Assembly: GCA_023333565.1 (NCBI GenBank)
Contig: JAJKFH010002994.1
Span: 1,178,001 to 1,242,000 of the forward strand
DNA: 64,000 bases
Reading direction: 5' to 3'
Source: Puffinus mauretanicus
Taxonomy: Eukaryota; Chordata; Aves; Procellariiformes; Procellariidae
Positions 28,201-39,190 of the stretch are shown in pieces. Made by a program: the position numbers and the translations under genes. The notes under the pieces were generated by a model, which saw only the letters and a list, made by a program, of their open reading frames with translations, was not told the origin of the DNA and searched no databases. Each line of letters starts with the position of its first letter. Position 1 is the stretch's first letter.

Positions 28201-29393
28201 ATAGTACTGAAATACAGAGCAGAAATATGCATTGTTACAAGAAACACAGAAGTTACTTCTAAAGGGAAGTGAGGGCAAGAAGAGCTAGAAACCCAATTAA
28301 AAGGTTTCAAAGCCATTAGCTGTACTGTTCTTAAAGCTGAAGGGACAGCTTTAACTTGAAGCCCTTTGTTATTTCCATCTGGACATGTGCTTTTAGCTAC
28401 CACAGCTAAAAGACCCCAGAAAGGCTAGAGAACACGACAGAGGAGCACCTTGCTCCTCGGCACTTGCAGCAAGTTTAGAAGGTCACTTATTTGGGTCACT
28501 TGACAATCGGCAAGTCCCTGAGCCAAAATAACTTCATTTGTGATTGTCCCTACAACCCCGATACAACCAACGTCTTCCATATCTGGCCGCAAGAGAGGAG
28601 AGGCTGCCGAGGAACGACGGCAGGACAAGGATGTCGCTGACCGCCTGAGGTCTCACCCACCTACAGTTCACCGTGGATTTCCCACCTTCAAACTCTGAGT
28701 TCTTCCCCCAGCGTTTTGGCAGCTCCAGCACCATGAGCCCCTTCGTACCGATGAGCGCCACATGATGCTGCGTGGGGCTTAACAGCATCTGATAAACCTC
28801 AAAAAGGGGTGGGTTTATGCAGATAAGGGTCTGAAAACACAAATATTACAGTTAAGCACAAGCCGTCAAAAGCGCTCGCAGAAGCACGGCACGTCTTGAC
28901 TTTACACAACGGCTACGAGGTGCAGAACGAGGCAAACGCTCGCCTCAGGCCACAGCACCGCTCAAAGCCGACGGGTTTCACCGAGGAAAGCCCCACCGAC
29001 AGCGGGCCGGGGGGCAACTCCCCCCCGGGGGCCTTCAGGGACCGGCCCCGCTCCCGACACGGCCCCCCTCCCCGACACGACGCCCCGCTCCCGGTAAGGG
29101 CCCCCTCCTCCCCTCACAACCGCCCGCCGGCCCCCCCCCTCAGCGCCGGGCCCCACCTGGTAGCGGCTGAGCCCGGCGGCGTCGGGCCCGCCGAGGCGGC
29201 GGAGGCCGATGGTGTGGAGGGCGCTGCGCTCGCCGTCCCAGAGGAAGAGGTCGCCGTCGAGGCCGAAGAGGAGGTTGCGGAAGAGCGGCGGCCGCGCGGC
29301 GGGGGAGGGGGCGCGATCGCGGAGGCGGCTCAGCACGGCGTGCTGCGGCAGGGCCGCACGCCACTGCTCCGCCGGGCCCCACTCGGCCGCCAT
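19234..29393 (-). CDS. NUP88: Nucleoporin Nup88
   Basis: Cytoplasmic-face nuclear pore protein that binds Nup214 and Nup98 and affects CRM1-dependent export. Seventeen exons join in phase to 722 residues plus stop (human 741): 29157-29393, 28661-28830, 28078-28206, 27773-27859, 26956-27132, 25671-25854, 25093-25243, 24299-24397, 24057-24147, 23040-23141, 22142-22300, 21550-21675, 20918-20983, 20617-20697, 20197-20323, 19684-19802, 19234-19297. Roughly the first two thirds correspond to the beta-propeller, including the well-conserved stretch [16 protein letters not shown]; the last quarter is coiled coil (residues about 540-722, with [20 protein letters not shown]) and ends DIRSHVNF. The start is the ATG at 29391-29393; upstream in-frame sequence stays open but has no ATG, only a TTG at 29444. 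The N terminus is shorter and more alanine/arginine-rich than human. The exon ending at 27773 uses a weak GTTTGT donor. Head-to-head with RPAIN. Confidence 0.97.
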
Positions 29394-29535
29394 CGCCGCC
29401 GCGCAGCCTCCGCGCGACGCCGGCGTCACCGTCCGCGCCGCCAATCGGCGGGGCCGCGCCCCCCTCTACGTCGGGACTACATTTCCCGGCGTGCCCCGCG
29501 GCAGAGGCGCTGCGCTCCCGGCGGGCGGAAGGGCG
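29394..29535. promoter_or_regulatory. Bidirectional CpG-island promoter of NUP88 and RPAIN
   Basis: Only 142 bp separate the NUP88 start codon (- strand) from the RPAIN start codon (+ strand), so both 5'UTRs and the core promoter must lie here or extend into first exons. The segment is very GC- and CpG-rich, lacks a TATA box, and holds a CCAAT box (29441-29445) and a ZNF143-type motif (29476-29494). The NUP88 start codon lies in GATGGCGGC, which resembles a YY1 site. The CpG island extends from about 28,900 to 30,100. Confidence 0.85.
29476..29494 (+). promoter_or_regulatory. ZNF143/THAP11 (SBS-type) motif
   Basis: ACTACATTTCCCGGCGTGC, a close match to the known ACTACAATTCCCAGCATGC-class element bound by ZNF143 and THAP11/HCFC1 in TATA-less housekeeping promoters. 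It lies midway in the NUP88/RPAIN promoter, 42 bp upstream of the RPAIN ATG. A near-identical element in opposite orientation occurs at the DHX33 promoter (52506-52524). Confidence 0.8.
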
Positions 29536-32446
29536 ATGGAGCCGCCGCTGCGGCCGCACCGCGCCCGCTACAAGGGCTCGGCCGCGCCGCCCTGGAAGGA
29601 GGCCTACCGCCGAGTGAGTGGGGCCGCCGGGGTGGGGGGCTCTGCCCGCTCCCGTGGCCCCGGTTCGCCTCCCCGGGCCGGCCTGGCCCCGGCCCGGCCC
29701 CGTCCCGAATCTTCTCTGCGAGGGCCCGGCGCTGCCGCCGCGGGCGGGTTGAGGCCGACCCCCGGCAGAGGCTGTCACCCCGCTCCCGTGCAACCCCTCC
29801 GGGATGCGACTGGCCCTGGGGCCCCGTCTCCCGCCCCAGCGCGGCACTAACGGGCTCCGTGTGCTCTGCTCCCCCCCAAGTGCTGCATGGAGAGGCTGAG
29901 GAGCAGCCGGGCGAAGCTGCTGGACCGGTACCGCCAGGCCGGGGAGAGAGCGTGTGGCCCGGCCACGGGCGCGCTGCTGGTGCAGGAGGTGATGGAGCAG
30001 GAGTGGCAGGAGAGCTTGGCGTCCCTCGGGGGGAAGGAGGCTCTGGCACAGGTCAGCACAGGCGGTGCTCTTGGGCTGACGCGTTCTCCAGCACCCCTGC
30101 GTCAACGCGCTGCCTAATGCGGGCGCATCAAGTGCAGCTCTCCGCAGCTGTAACTTCGGTCTCTCACTGATTGGAGCTGGCAAAACTCGGAGCGACTGGG
30201 TTTCCTGCTTCCACAACTAGTGCGGGGCGTTGTGCTGTGAAAGTGCTTGCCTTTGGGCCCACGGGTGGGGAACTTCATTATTTCCTTCACAAACTGCGTG
30301 TGAATCATGGCAGAGGGCGGGTGGGTTCCTCATCTGTGGTTCTTCGAGCTGGTCTGTCACCGACCACCCCTGGGAATGGGAATAAAACTTTAATTTAATT
30401 TTAAAAAGCAAGTTCTTGGACTTGATCCATTGTGGCTGGCTTTGCACAGATGGTTATAGTATAGATTGCTTTCCACAGTGCATGCTTTTGCACATACAGA
30501 GATTTACCAGATAGAGTAAGCAGGGGGAGTTTGCGTTGCAGTGACAGCGCAGTCAGGTGCTGGAAGTGAAGTGAAAAAGTAGCCAGAATGGCAGAATTCC
30601 TGACTGATGCACCTTTCAGATGCTAGAGGACCCCGACGAGCTAGCAGTACTGGAAGAGATCCAACAGGAATTGATCTTGCAAGGTAATTTCTTTACATGT
30701 TTTCTGACTCCTATTTGTTTTGTAATATTGCTGACTTTTTAGTAATCCAAACCAGCTGAGGCTGTGCTCCTTAGTTCTGTGGACCGTGTGATACAGAAGA
30801 GTCTCCTTAGAAATCTCTGTAGCCTCTCTACTGCATTGAGACCCTTTTTGACAGTTTTAAGAGTTTAAGTGGCATTTTAAGGACTGTGAGAAGCTAGTAA
30901 GAGAGGAGACCAGAGAAACAGGACTAAGGTGTTTGGGGGCTATAGGAACCTGCGTAAATCCATTCAGAACGTTTCCAAATTGGTTGGAAAGTCACCCACT
31001 TGAGACCGGCTAAAGATTGAGCCATAGGAAAAACTGGATTAACAGGAACAATTTCATCAAATGTAGAAATCTGATCCAAAGAAAGAGAAGTTCAGAAACT
31101 AGTGGCTGCCCCGGCCTCCATCTGCCCAGGAGCTTCACGTGTGCTGCTTTGTCTTCAGTTCACAACGGATGCGTGAGGGCATTTTGCTGTGTTATTGCAG
31201 AACAGTCAGTTATAGAAGAGTACGAGCGAAGTCTGCAGTTTGATGAAGAATGTCTCAACGTGATGCTTGATGGCTTGGATGCCAGTGACAAGGTCATCTG
31301 CCCGGTGTGTAGAAAGTAAGAAAGCCCTTGGCATCGGAATAAGGTTCTCCACTCACCTACAGCAGTTCGGGCTTAGAAACAGGCAAAGGCAGTGGGCAAA
31401 CAGGCTGCTGTTCGTGTTAATTTCAACAAAATAAAAAACCCTGAGATTTTTTTAAAAATCTCCTGAATCTAAGAGTTGTTTTGCTAAAAATACCTTTGTT
31501 CTGGTTGTTGTGGTGATGCTCATTGTATGCTCTTTCTAGGAATAACCTGACTGTGAGGAATCACTTGGTTTTTTGCCAGTGTGGATTATACATCAGCACG
31601 CAGGTAAGCTGCGCTGAGTAACGTGTTAAATGTGACACCTTAAGTCTGCTGCTGCAAAGAGGCAGTTTTAAGCTACAGACAGCAACTTAAGTGTAAGATT
31701 TCTTTTAACCTGATTTTTCTCAGGGTATGACAGAAGGGAAGCTTCGGTCACTTCTAGAAAACACTGTAACAGAGCACAGCCTCAGGTGCTTTCACAACCC
31801 GGAGTTCACAGTTACCAGCGGAATGGAGGATGAAGCCAGGCTTCTCATGAGCTGTCCGGTGAGTCTACATGTCCTGGAAGGGATCTCTGCTTGAGTCCAC
31901 TTCTCAGTTTCGTGGGCAGAAACCACAAGTCCGGGGATCCCAGGGGTTTGTGTTGCTGTTTTTTCACAAGCTTCCTTGGAAATGGTTTTACTTTTGACCA
32001 CCAGTAACTGTAAAAGAAAGAGCCAAATTACACAATGTACCTTAACTGCTGGATTAGGGAATCTTTCAAGGACCTGTCAAACTCAGTGCCTTACCTTTCT
32101 CACACCTTGGCCAACAACTTCCACGTTTTGTGTGGAGCATCTGTTCAGGTAAGTGGTTCACGAAGAGAAGTTTTAAAAATTACTTCAGTTTAAGCCTCCT
32201 CAAAAGGCTCACCCATACCTCTTGGAAAACACACACCATCTCTTTGGGTCAAGCTAGAGCTAGCAAGTTTTTAGCTTTGCTACTTACGTAAAACCACCCT
32301 GTGTACCTACACAGTGAGGACAGTGTTAGGAGCAGAGCATTTAAAACAGTTTTGAACACTAATAATTAATTTTATACGTTGTTATAGCTTCTCTGTTCAA
32401 CTTACCTTCTGTAAAGGTCTGCGACTCCTGGACGATTCTCCTGTAA
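29536..32446 (+). CDS. RPAIN: RPA-interacting protein (RIPalpha)
   Basis: Adapter that carries replication protein A into the nucleus through importin-beta. Seven exons join in phase to 218 residues (human 219): 29536-29613, 29881-30051, 30620-30683, 31201-31315, 31540-31603, 31724-31858, 32417-32446 (TAA 32444-32446). The N-terminal basic segment contains PPWKEAYRR; the middle is acidic and helical ([21 protein letters not shown]). The C-terminal zinc region has likely ligands C138/C141 (CPVC), C155/C157 (CQC), C186/H188 (CFH) and C208/C211 (CPVC), enough for two zinc ions. The last exon encodes only nine residues (VCDSWTILL) yet supplies the final cysteine ligand, so skipping it would damage the finger. 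The start ATG is the first in the frame and matches the family N terminus. Divergent from NUP88, convergent with C1QBP. Confidence 0.96.
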
Positions 32447-32599
32447 GTTGGTTCGGCTGCTGCTTTTACTGAAAGGACTTCAAGACAAAGTTGCTAGTAT
32501 TTTTATGTATATACTTATAACTGCTGTGTCAAAAAGATACCGGAAAAGGCAGTAGTACTGCCTTGACCTGCACTTTTGATGGTACAGTGTATGTTTTGA

Positions 32600-32605
32600 A
32601 ATAAA
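32600..32605 (+). terminator. RPAIN: Polyadenylation signal of RPAIN
   Basis: AATAAA 154 bp after the RPAIN stop codon, followed by a T/G-rich stretch (32610-32640). It implies a short 3'UTR ending near 32,620. Confidence 0.75.
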
Positions 32606-32629
32606 TACACTTCATTTATTTCAGCCTTT

Positions 32630-33215
32630 GTGTTGTCTTTAACAATCTCTCAGTGATATCACAGCTCACACTGGACTTCAGCTTTGACTTCTGTTTAAAC
32701 TTAAGATGACCTTCAGATAACAACTGGAGACACCGGTTTGAGCAGAAGACCGCAGCTGCTGCCCTGCAGCAGTGCCTTCGACATCAGCATCCACGGCCTT
32801 TCAGTCGTTCTGTTGGAACTGAAGCGCTACAGCCTCCCTGCAGTACTTCTTTAAAACAGCTACATTAATACTAATACAATAATTATGGCAGCACATCCCT
32901 TTTTAAAACAGCTCCTCAAATACAATGTTTAGGACCCTGAATTCTATTCCCTAACACATAGACAGCCAGCCAAGACTTCTAGAATAAGATTCACATTCAT
33001 AATTAGTGCTGCTTGGCCAGCAAGCATCCTCCTACTATGGCAGAAGGGCGCACCCTGTGTTTGGAGTTGAAAACTCCGGGCCAGCACACACCATCGCTGC
33101 AGCAACAGCCCTGCGGGCAGCTGTATTAACACAGGCACAAACACTAGCATCATTTTCATGGCAGCTCTCTGGTCAGCAATGGTACAGCAGGAAGAAGAGA
33201 AACCACCAGTTTTCA
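32630..33215. other. Intergenic spacer between convergent RPAIN and C1QBP
   Basis: About 600 bp of unique sequence of mixed composition. No transposon, RNA gene or supported exon was recognised; the short frames in it have no codon or splice support. Confidence 0.5.
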
Positions 33216-33233
33216 GTGATATGTTGAACAGAT

Positions 33234-33239
33234 TTTATT
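33234..33239 (-). terminator. C1QBP: Polyadenylation signal of C1QBP (AATAAA on the - strand)
   Basis: TTTATT on the + strand about 260 bp beyond the C1QBP stop (33500-33502); the first canonical - strand signal downstream of it. Confidence 0.7.
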
Positions 33240-33499
33240 CTTCACATTCATTCTTAATTGTACAAAAACCACCAAGTAGGGTGAGACAATTCCGGACCAT
33301 AACATTAGAGAACTTGATCTGGGCTGCAACATAAATACAAATCCCCAAATACAAGCAAGAATCCTCATTCTCTCATGATGTTCACTTCCAAATTCAAAGT
33401 TACTTCATCTCCGAATCTGTTGTGAAGATATATTTGGGTACTGCTAGCTGAGCAGTGCTGTGGAATACCCACACTTGAAGAGAAGCTTCCTAGCCTAAC

Positions 33500-36400
33500 C
33501 TACTGACATTTGACAAAGCTTTTAAGGTCTTCAAGGAATTTAATGTACTCCTGGTGCTCCAGTGCGGTGCTGAGCTCTATTAACTCATCAGCGAACGTGT
33601 TGTCCACTCCTCGATCAGCCAGGAAATCCATTAAATGATCGTACAGAGCCTGGAAGCAATAAACAGGAAACTTCCTTAGCAGAGCACACCTGGGTAGGGG
33701 TTGCTTTTACAATGTCCCATGGCAGCCGACATTTCTTTCTCCCGGGAAGACCTGGCCTGCATCCCGCAGACCAGGCGGCTCCCCAGCCCCTTCTCAGCGG
33801 GCCTGGCCTTGGCTGTATCAGTTGGAGGGAAGCGGCCATGAACAGGTCACCCAAACTCGGTCATATAAACCCAAACCCGGCGTTACAAGCGAGCTGCGCT
33901 CTAGAGGTGATCAACTGACCGCAGGAGTCAGCAAGTAAAGTCTGTCAAAGATTACACGTGCCAAGCTCTGCCTGCCCCCCTATATAGTGCTATGGCCTTG
34001 GGGGTGAATTGCTTTAACAGTGTCTGGAAAGGGCGGTATCTGATGTAAATATTTGTTTGAGAGACTACATCTTTTATAATCATCAACTCTTCTTCTTCTT
34101 CTTTTTTATCCTACTTAACTGTTGCTACTCCAGCATATATTAATGGCTGTGGGTTCCCCCCTCGCTCCTCAGGAGAACAGATTCATTATTACTGCTTAGT
34201 GCAGTAATGCTAATACCTGTCATGCCTTTCTTGGTGTTTTTTGTTTTGTTTTTTTTTAAAACAGACCAATATTACTGAGCAAATAATTTTGGACTTCTGT
34301 AATATGAATAGATCACAGATCATCCACATTTTTTAATTAGTTTTCTGTCTCAAGTCAGAGAGGAAAAAGAAAGCAGTGTGGGATGTTCTAGAGTACACTA
34401 ACCAATTCTAACATGAATGCTTCCCAAAGAGAGAGACACTCCAGGAGTAAAGTTTTAATCATATGATACACAGCCTCCAACTAAGACTTAACCTTCTGAA
34501 AGCCTGGCATTGAGAATGTGTAAGCAGATGCCACATTCTTGGGCACATTAGTTTTTAGTGTCACAACTATATAAAAACATACCTGGAAAACCCAGAAAAC
34601 AAAGGCATCTACACGTGGTATCTGATAAGCTACGTTGTTAAACACTTCAAAAGATGTTTGGGCAAGTGTCAAAGCATCTCTGAAGTGTAATATAGCTGCT
34701 AGGAAACCAACCTATAAAGCCTGGAACGGAGCAAGTTTCAACACGTCTGTCTCTGCCGGTAATGCCGGCAGCACTGCACAGCTGCTGGGACCGCGTACCA
34801 ATCCTGTTTGCAGCAGAACCACTATCTCATGGGGCAGAGCAGGGGAATCCTGTCTCAGGCATCCGCGACAGGACTCACTCACAGCTCAGGAGCAAAGGGG
34901 CACCAGGCGAGATACGACGAAGTGCCCTCTGCAGCCTACGGCCATGTTAGCAGCACTTACCCAGTCAAGGGAATCCGTGTTGAGGGTGTAGTTGGTGTCC
35001 TTCCAATCCGATTCTCCAGTGGGCTGAAAACTGACCTCCCGAATTGTGAAAATATCACTTTCTTCCTCTCCCTCATGTCCAACCTGGAACAGGAAATGAG
35101 ATGCAAGACGTACAATTAGCTCTAATTATTGGGCACCTTCAGCCATCTCATCCCGAAGCTAGGAATGTTGCAGTGCACGCAAAACCCCAAGACCGTACTA
35201 AAGCTGTGCCTCTCCCTGTGAAGACAAGCACAGACAGGCAGGAGAACGCAGGAAATCCCCTCAGAGGTCAGCGTACCAGCTCATGCTGCCAGAAGCAACC
35301 TGATGTAAGTCAGCAGCCTGATTTTTACAAAGACGTAAAAACCTCTTCTGTGCGGTTCTAAATCTGTCTTCGCACGTCTGTCTAATCTTTGTCAGCTAGG
35401 ACTGGCTGCATAAACGATCTGTTAAGGTTTACAAAATAAACCACAAAGATCAGTGTGAACCAAAGCTCTCAATTTTATTTTCTTCCCCCCTTTTTTTTTA
35501 ATCCCTACTTCTCTTTGTAACACCTTACAACAATGAGATTTGCAAGTTACTGACACACTGTATTAAATCTCTCTTGTTTTGGCCATTCTTATTGACCCCT
35601 CTCAAGTTGCCATGCTGTTGAAGTTAAGCCATGCCTCTCTTCTCTAATGTAATTCAATAAACTGGCCAATAAGCAGCTGATCAGAAACGCCAGGTCAGGA
35701 TGTGAGTAATGCAAAGGAACACCTCCTCCCCAAAGTGTTCTTGCAAACAAACCCTTTTTTTTTTTGTGTGTTAAAAAAAAGAGAGGTAAGAGGAGACTGC
35801 ATTTTCTGCAGATTCAGAAAACCAACAGACTACAAAGAGCAGTTAGATTCAACAGCGGCACAACTACACGACAGTCAAGCAGGAAATGCACAGTGAGTCA
35901 CAGCCCAGCGCTGGCTCCGGCTGACCAGTTTGATACCCACCTCGTCTTCGGGATAATGGCAGTCAAGAACAAGGGTCTGCTTTGTATCATCTTTTATTAC
36001 TTCCACAACGAAGTTTGGAGTTGATGTAAGATCAGGCTAAACAAGAGAAAAGTTGCATCAGCACTGGAGTCTGAACAGAAGCCAAGATGATAACAGTACA
36101 GCCCAGCAACAGAGCCCATCCAGCGCAGGTTGCTCCCTGTCACCCTCTTTTTGGAGTCTCTGCCCTGGCCAGGGCAACCCAAACCTCCCCCAGTCTCGCC
36201 AGAGGCCCTTCAGCCCCTCTGCTCTGTGCTGGTCACGGGGGTAAAATGGCAGCTGGGAATACCTGCCACCCCCTGACAACCCCGGGAGCCTGCAGCTCAC
36301 CTGGATGGGTCCCTCCAAAGCGACAGGAACAGGGAACACACTCAGATCGTTTTGACAGCAGGAGCTGCTCGTGCCTGCCCTCCTTCGTGGGGGAAAACTT

Positions 36401-38284
36401 GGCAGGGCACAGAGACTGCCAAACACACGCAGACGTGCACGGATCAAGCGCGCTGCGTCTTCTCAGCGCATACAGGCACGCCCGGGAAGGGAAGCAACGC
36501 ACAAGTGTCCCCAGTATTGTCCCACCCAGCTGAGTGCAATGTGCTGGAATAAATACTACCACGCAGAAAGTGCAAGTTAACTGCCACAAAGGGAGCAGCT
36601 GCATTCCTGGCTCGTTCGGCACCAGTGTCACTGCAGGTGAAGCCATCTGCCTCAAATTATATTGCTCATTTACAGTTTTTACCGGTATTTTTACTAACAG
36701 TCTTATTAAACAGGAGTGAGATACTTTTGACCAACACCACCACACAAGTCATGGGTTTGCATTTCGTTGACATTGCCTACCAGCACCGCGAGTTACGCTG
36801 GCGAAGTACAAACGGCAGTATTTATTGCAGGGGGTTGGCAAAGGCAAGAGATATCTGAGTTCCTCTCGTTTCTCCTCGTAGAGCCCTCTCACCCTGCTCT
36901 GCCTTTCTGCTGCAGAGAGAAGGGTCACAGCCGAGTGACAGCCAACCCAGAAAATCTGCATTTTGTGACTTAATACTCCCAAATATCAAGTGAGAGGGGA
37001 AAAAAACCCTTTAACACTTAAAGGCAAGGTTCTAACTTCCCTCTGTGTACCCATCACTGAAGTGCACATCAAGACTAAGTTACCTCCTGCTCATCAGGTT
37101 TCTGCTCTTCTTGTGTTTCTTCATCAGCCGAGGGTGGAATGCTGTTATTGATGTTGAATGTGACTGTTATCCTTCAAAAGAAACAGAAGCAGTTACTTTG
37201 AATGCGCTCAAAAAATACCCAACAAAATTTCTTCTATTTGAAGCCTTTCTTGTGGGGACAGCGTTACTGGTGTTGAATTCACACACCTTGAACAAAGCCA
37301 GGTATTGCAGCTAGAATTTAAGACACGCACCTGAATGAAGCTGGCTTCCCCTCACGAGCAAGCGTTTTTCAAGTTTTACTGCACTTAATTGTTATTTTTA
37401 ACGCAGGAAGACTGCATGAAACTTTGTAACGCACAATACAGTAGCAAACGTGTTAAAAAAAACAGAAGCACCTTTGACCCAAGGTGGTAAAATACAGAGC
37501 CTCTGCAACATCTAGCGCGCACAGACTGGACAGACGGCAATCAAAGCCAGGCGAGCACAAGGAGAACTCTGGCTACTGTGACCTACGGCCCCCCTCGGGG
37601 TCGGGGCTCGCCCTCCCGAAGACCACACACTTACTTCTCACCCGCTACCTTCCGCACCAGCCTGGCCTCCGTCCCGTGGACCTCCAGCTCCCACCCCCCG
37701 GACACCTTGGGCAGAGACTTGTGTTTCTGGATCTTCTTCTCCTCTTTGATCTCATCCGTCAGGAACTGCGCGAAGGCTTTGTCGCCTGGCGGGGGAAGGG
37801 GGGGGGGGGTAAGGAAAGGCCCCCGCCCCCCCCCAGCCACCACGTGCTGCCCGGGATGGGGGGGAGGGGGCCGCGCACGTGCCCGCCTCGCGCCCCCCCA
37901 AGGGCGGGAGCGTTCCATCCCCCTCACAACGCCCACGCCCCCCCCCCCCCACCGGGGGTCCCCTCACAACGCCCCCCCCCCGCCCCGGGCCCGCGCTCCC
38001 CTCAGGGCCGGACGCCCCCCGGCCCCCCCCCGCTCACCCTCCGTGTGGAGGCCGCCGCAGCCGCAGGAGACGCCGCCGGCCGAGCCCCGCCGCGGGCGGA
38101 GCAGCGCCGTCCGCCACCCGCCGCCGCCCAGCTGCCAGAGGGAGCGCGCCAGGGGCGGCGCGGCGCCAGGCGGCGGCAGGAGGGCACGGGGAGAGGAGGA
38201 GGAGGAGGAGGAGAGGAGGCGGCGGGGCGGCGGGCGCAGCGGCGGGCGCAGGGCGAGGGCGCGCAGGGCCCGGGCGAGCAGCAT
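33500..38284 (-). CDS. C1QBP: Complement C1q-binding protein (p32/gC1qR), mitochondrial matrix
   Basis: Trimeric acidic doughnut-shaped protein of the mitochondrial matrix, needed for mitochondrial translation; also reported at the cell surface and nucleus in mammals. Six exons join to 284 residues (human 282): 38038-38284, 37635-37785, 37084-37171, 35941-36036, 34961-35083, 33500-33649. Residues 1 to about 78 are an arginine/leucine/serine/proline-rich transit peptide with a run of seven serines; the human mature protein starts at LHTDGDKAF and the equivalent LHTEGDKAF begins at residue 79 here. The mature part keeps the hallmark GGWELEV, TSTPNFVVEVIK, DCHYPEDE and YTLNTDSLDWALYDHL segments. 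The acidic loop after exon 3 is compact. The C terminus reads FVKCQ where human has FVKSQ, adding a second cysteine to the mature chain. Start ATG 38282-38284 gives a normal matrix presequence. Confidence 0.97.
37786..38037. repeat. Extremely C-rich intron 1 of C1QBP (G-rich on the transcript strand)
   Basis: The 252-bp first intron contains repeated C8-C14 runs on the + strand (for example 37,940-37,950 and 37,974-37,982), with a G11 run at its 3' end (37799-37809). The C1QBP pre-mRNA therefore carries several long G runs. This is low-complexity sequence, prone to polymerase slippage and assembly error. Confidence 0.85.
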
Positions 38285-38460
38285 GGTGCGCGGGGCGAGG
38301 GCAGCGGGGCGGGGCGGGCAGAGGACACCGCCGGCCCCGGAACCGCCCGCCCCGCTTCCGGCGACAGCCGGCCCCGGCGGCCCCCGCGGCGGGGAGTGGG
38401 TGCCCCGGGTTCGAGTCCCGGCCCCGGCAGAAGGGAACGCTCACTACTATTTTAACTTAA
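38285..38460 (-). promoter_or_regulatory. C1QBP: CpG-island promoter region of C1QBP
   Basis: Very GC-rich and CpG-dense sequence immediately upstream of the C1QBP start, with a GC-box cluster near 38308-38322 and no TATA box. The island spans about 37,560-38,560. The TSS position is not visible. A tRNA-like B box sits inside this region. Confidence 0.65.
38405..38421 (+). promoter_or_regulatory. Isolated tRNA T-arm / RNA polymerase III B-box-like element
   Basis: CCGGG-TTCGAGT-CCCGG forms a perfect 5-bp stem with a 7-nt loop of the tRNA T-loop form, and contains GGTTCGAGTCC (38408-38418), an exact B-box consensus. I could find no matching A box, D arm, anticodon arm or complementary acceptor strand upstream, so it is not a complete tRNA gene. 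Confidence 0.55.
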
Positions 38461-39190
38461 AATTAAAAAGCAGGGACAGGCGGACGGGGCAGGGACGCCA
38501 CGTACAGAGCACCAGTATCGGCCGCCTCTCCCGCCCCGGCGCTCAGGTGAGGTGCAGAGGAAGCTTTAGGGATGTGGAAAATTGCTGGTCCTTCCCTCCT
38601 GACTGCAACAAGAAAAAGCCGCGTACGTGGTGAGAGCTTTACTCCCGTGCATCGCCCCGCTCTTTGTTAGAGTAGTCACCTTTCTGGCAAGACCCCAGCA
38701 GTTTGCTCAGAAAAAAGTGGGTGGTTTTTTTTTGCCTCCTTTAGCAATAAATATTTTACGAGGGAAGATTGACCAAAGCAAACTGTTTCCTGGCATAAAG
38801 AGCTCCCTTTGTCTCAAAGCTGGCACTATTGCCCTCTGTGGAGTAGAAGCACAAAAGGTCCGTTGCTGCTCATCACGAGGCTGTAGCAGAAGAACATCGA
38901 CAGGGCCCCACCACATCGAAGGACCGGCATTTGTGCTCCCAGCTCCACGGCGGTGTTTGAGCACCGTGCACGTAATGACAGGTCCGTTCTGCATGCGAAG
39001 CACAAATTCACTGACCCACCTTAACACCTTCTCTTTAACATCTGCACACAGACACCCCAGACGGCTTAAAATGAAGACACTCCCACAAGAACTGAAAACG
39101 CTGGGATTTCTACCTGAACGTCCTATCATCATTTCTGCCATCCACACAGCTTTCGCGTCTCACAAAACAACACCCAGGACTTGGATTTTT
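38461..39190. other. Spacer between the C1QBP promoter and the DHX33 3' end
   Basis: About 700 bp. The first part is the edge of the C1QBP CpG island; the rest is mixed composition. Long frames are open on both strands (+ 38627-39229, 200 codons; - 38707-39147, 146 codons) but neither resembles a protein I know and neither has clear splice or start context. No repeat recognised. Confidence 0.4.

Noticed and set aside
29394..29444. N-terminally extended NUP88 starting upstream
   Set aside because: The upstream in-frame stretch has only a TTG and no ATG; MAAEWGP at 29393 aligns with the family start.
28896..30216. Very long open frames (up to 424 codons) on both strands across the NUP88/RPAIN promoter
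   Set aside because: They are GC-rich shadow frames of a CpG island, which is poor in stop codons. They cross known exons of NUP88 and RPAIN in other frames and have low-complexity Arg/Pro/Ala/Gly composition.
38340..38430. Complete tRNA gene at the B-box site
   Set aside because: No A box, no D or anticodon stem, and no 5' strand complementary to the would-be acceptor end CCCCGGC. Only the T arm is convincing.
37484..38633. Long frames of 323 and 351 codons over C1QBP exons 1-2
   Set aside because: Same cause: C-rich intron and CpG island antisense to C1QBP; composition is proline/arginine repeats with no conserved features.
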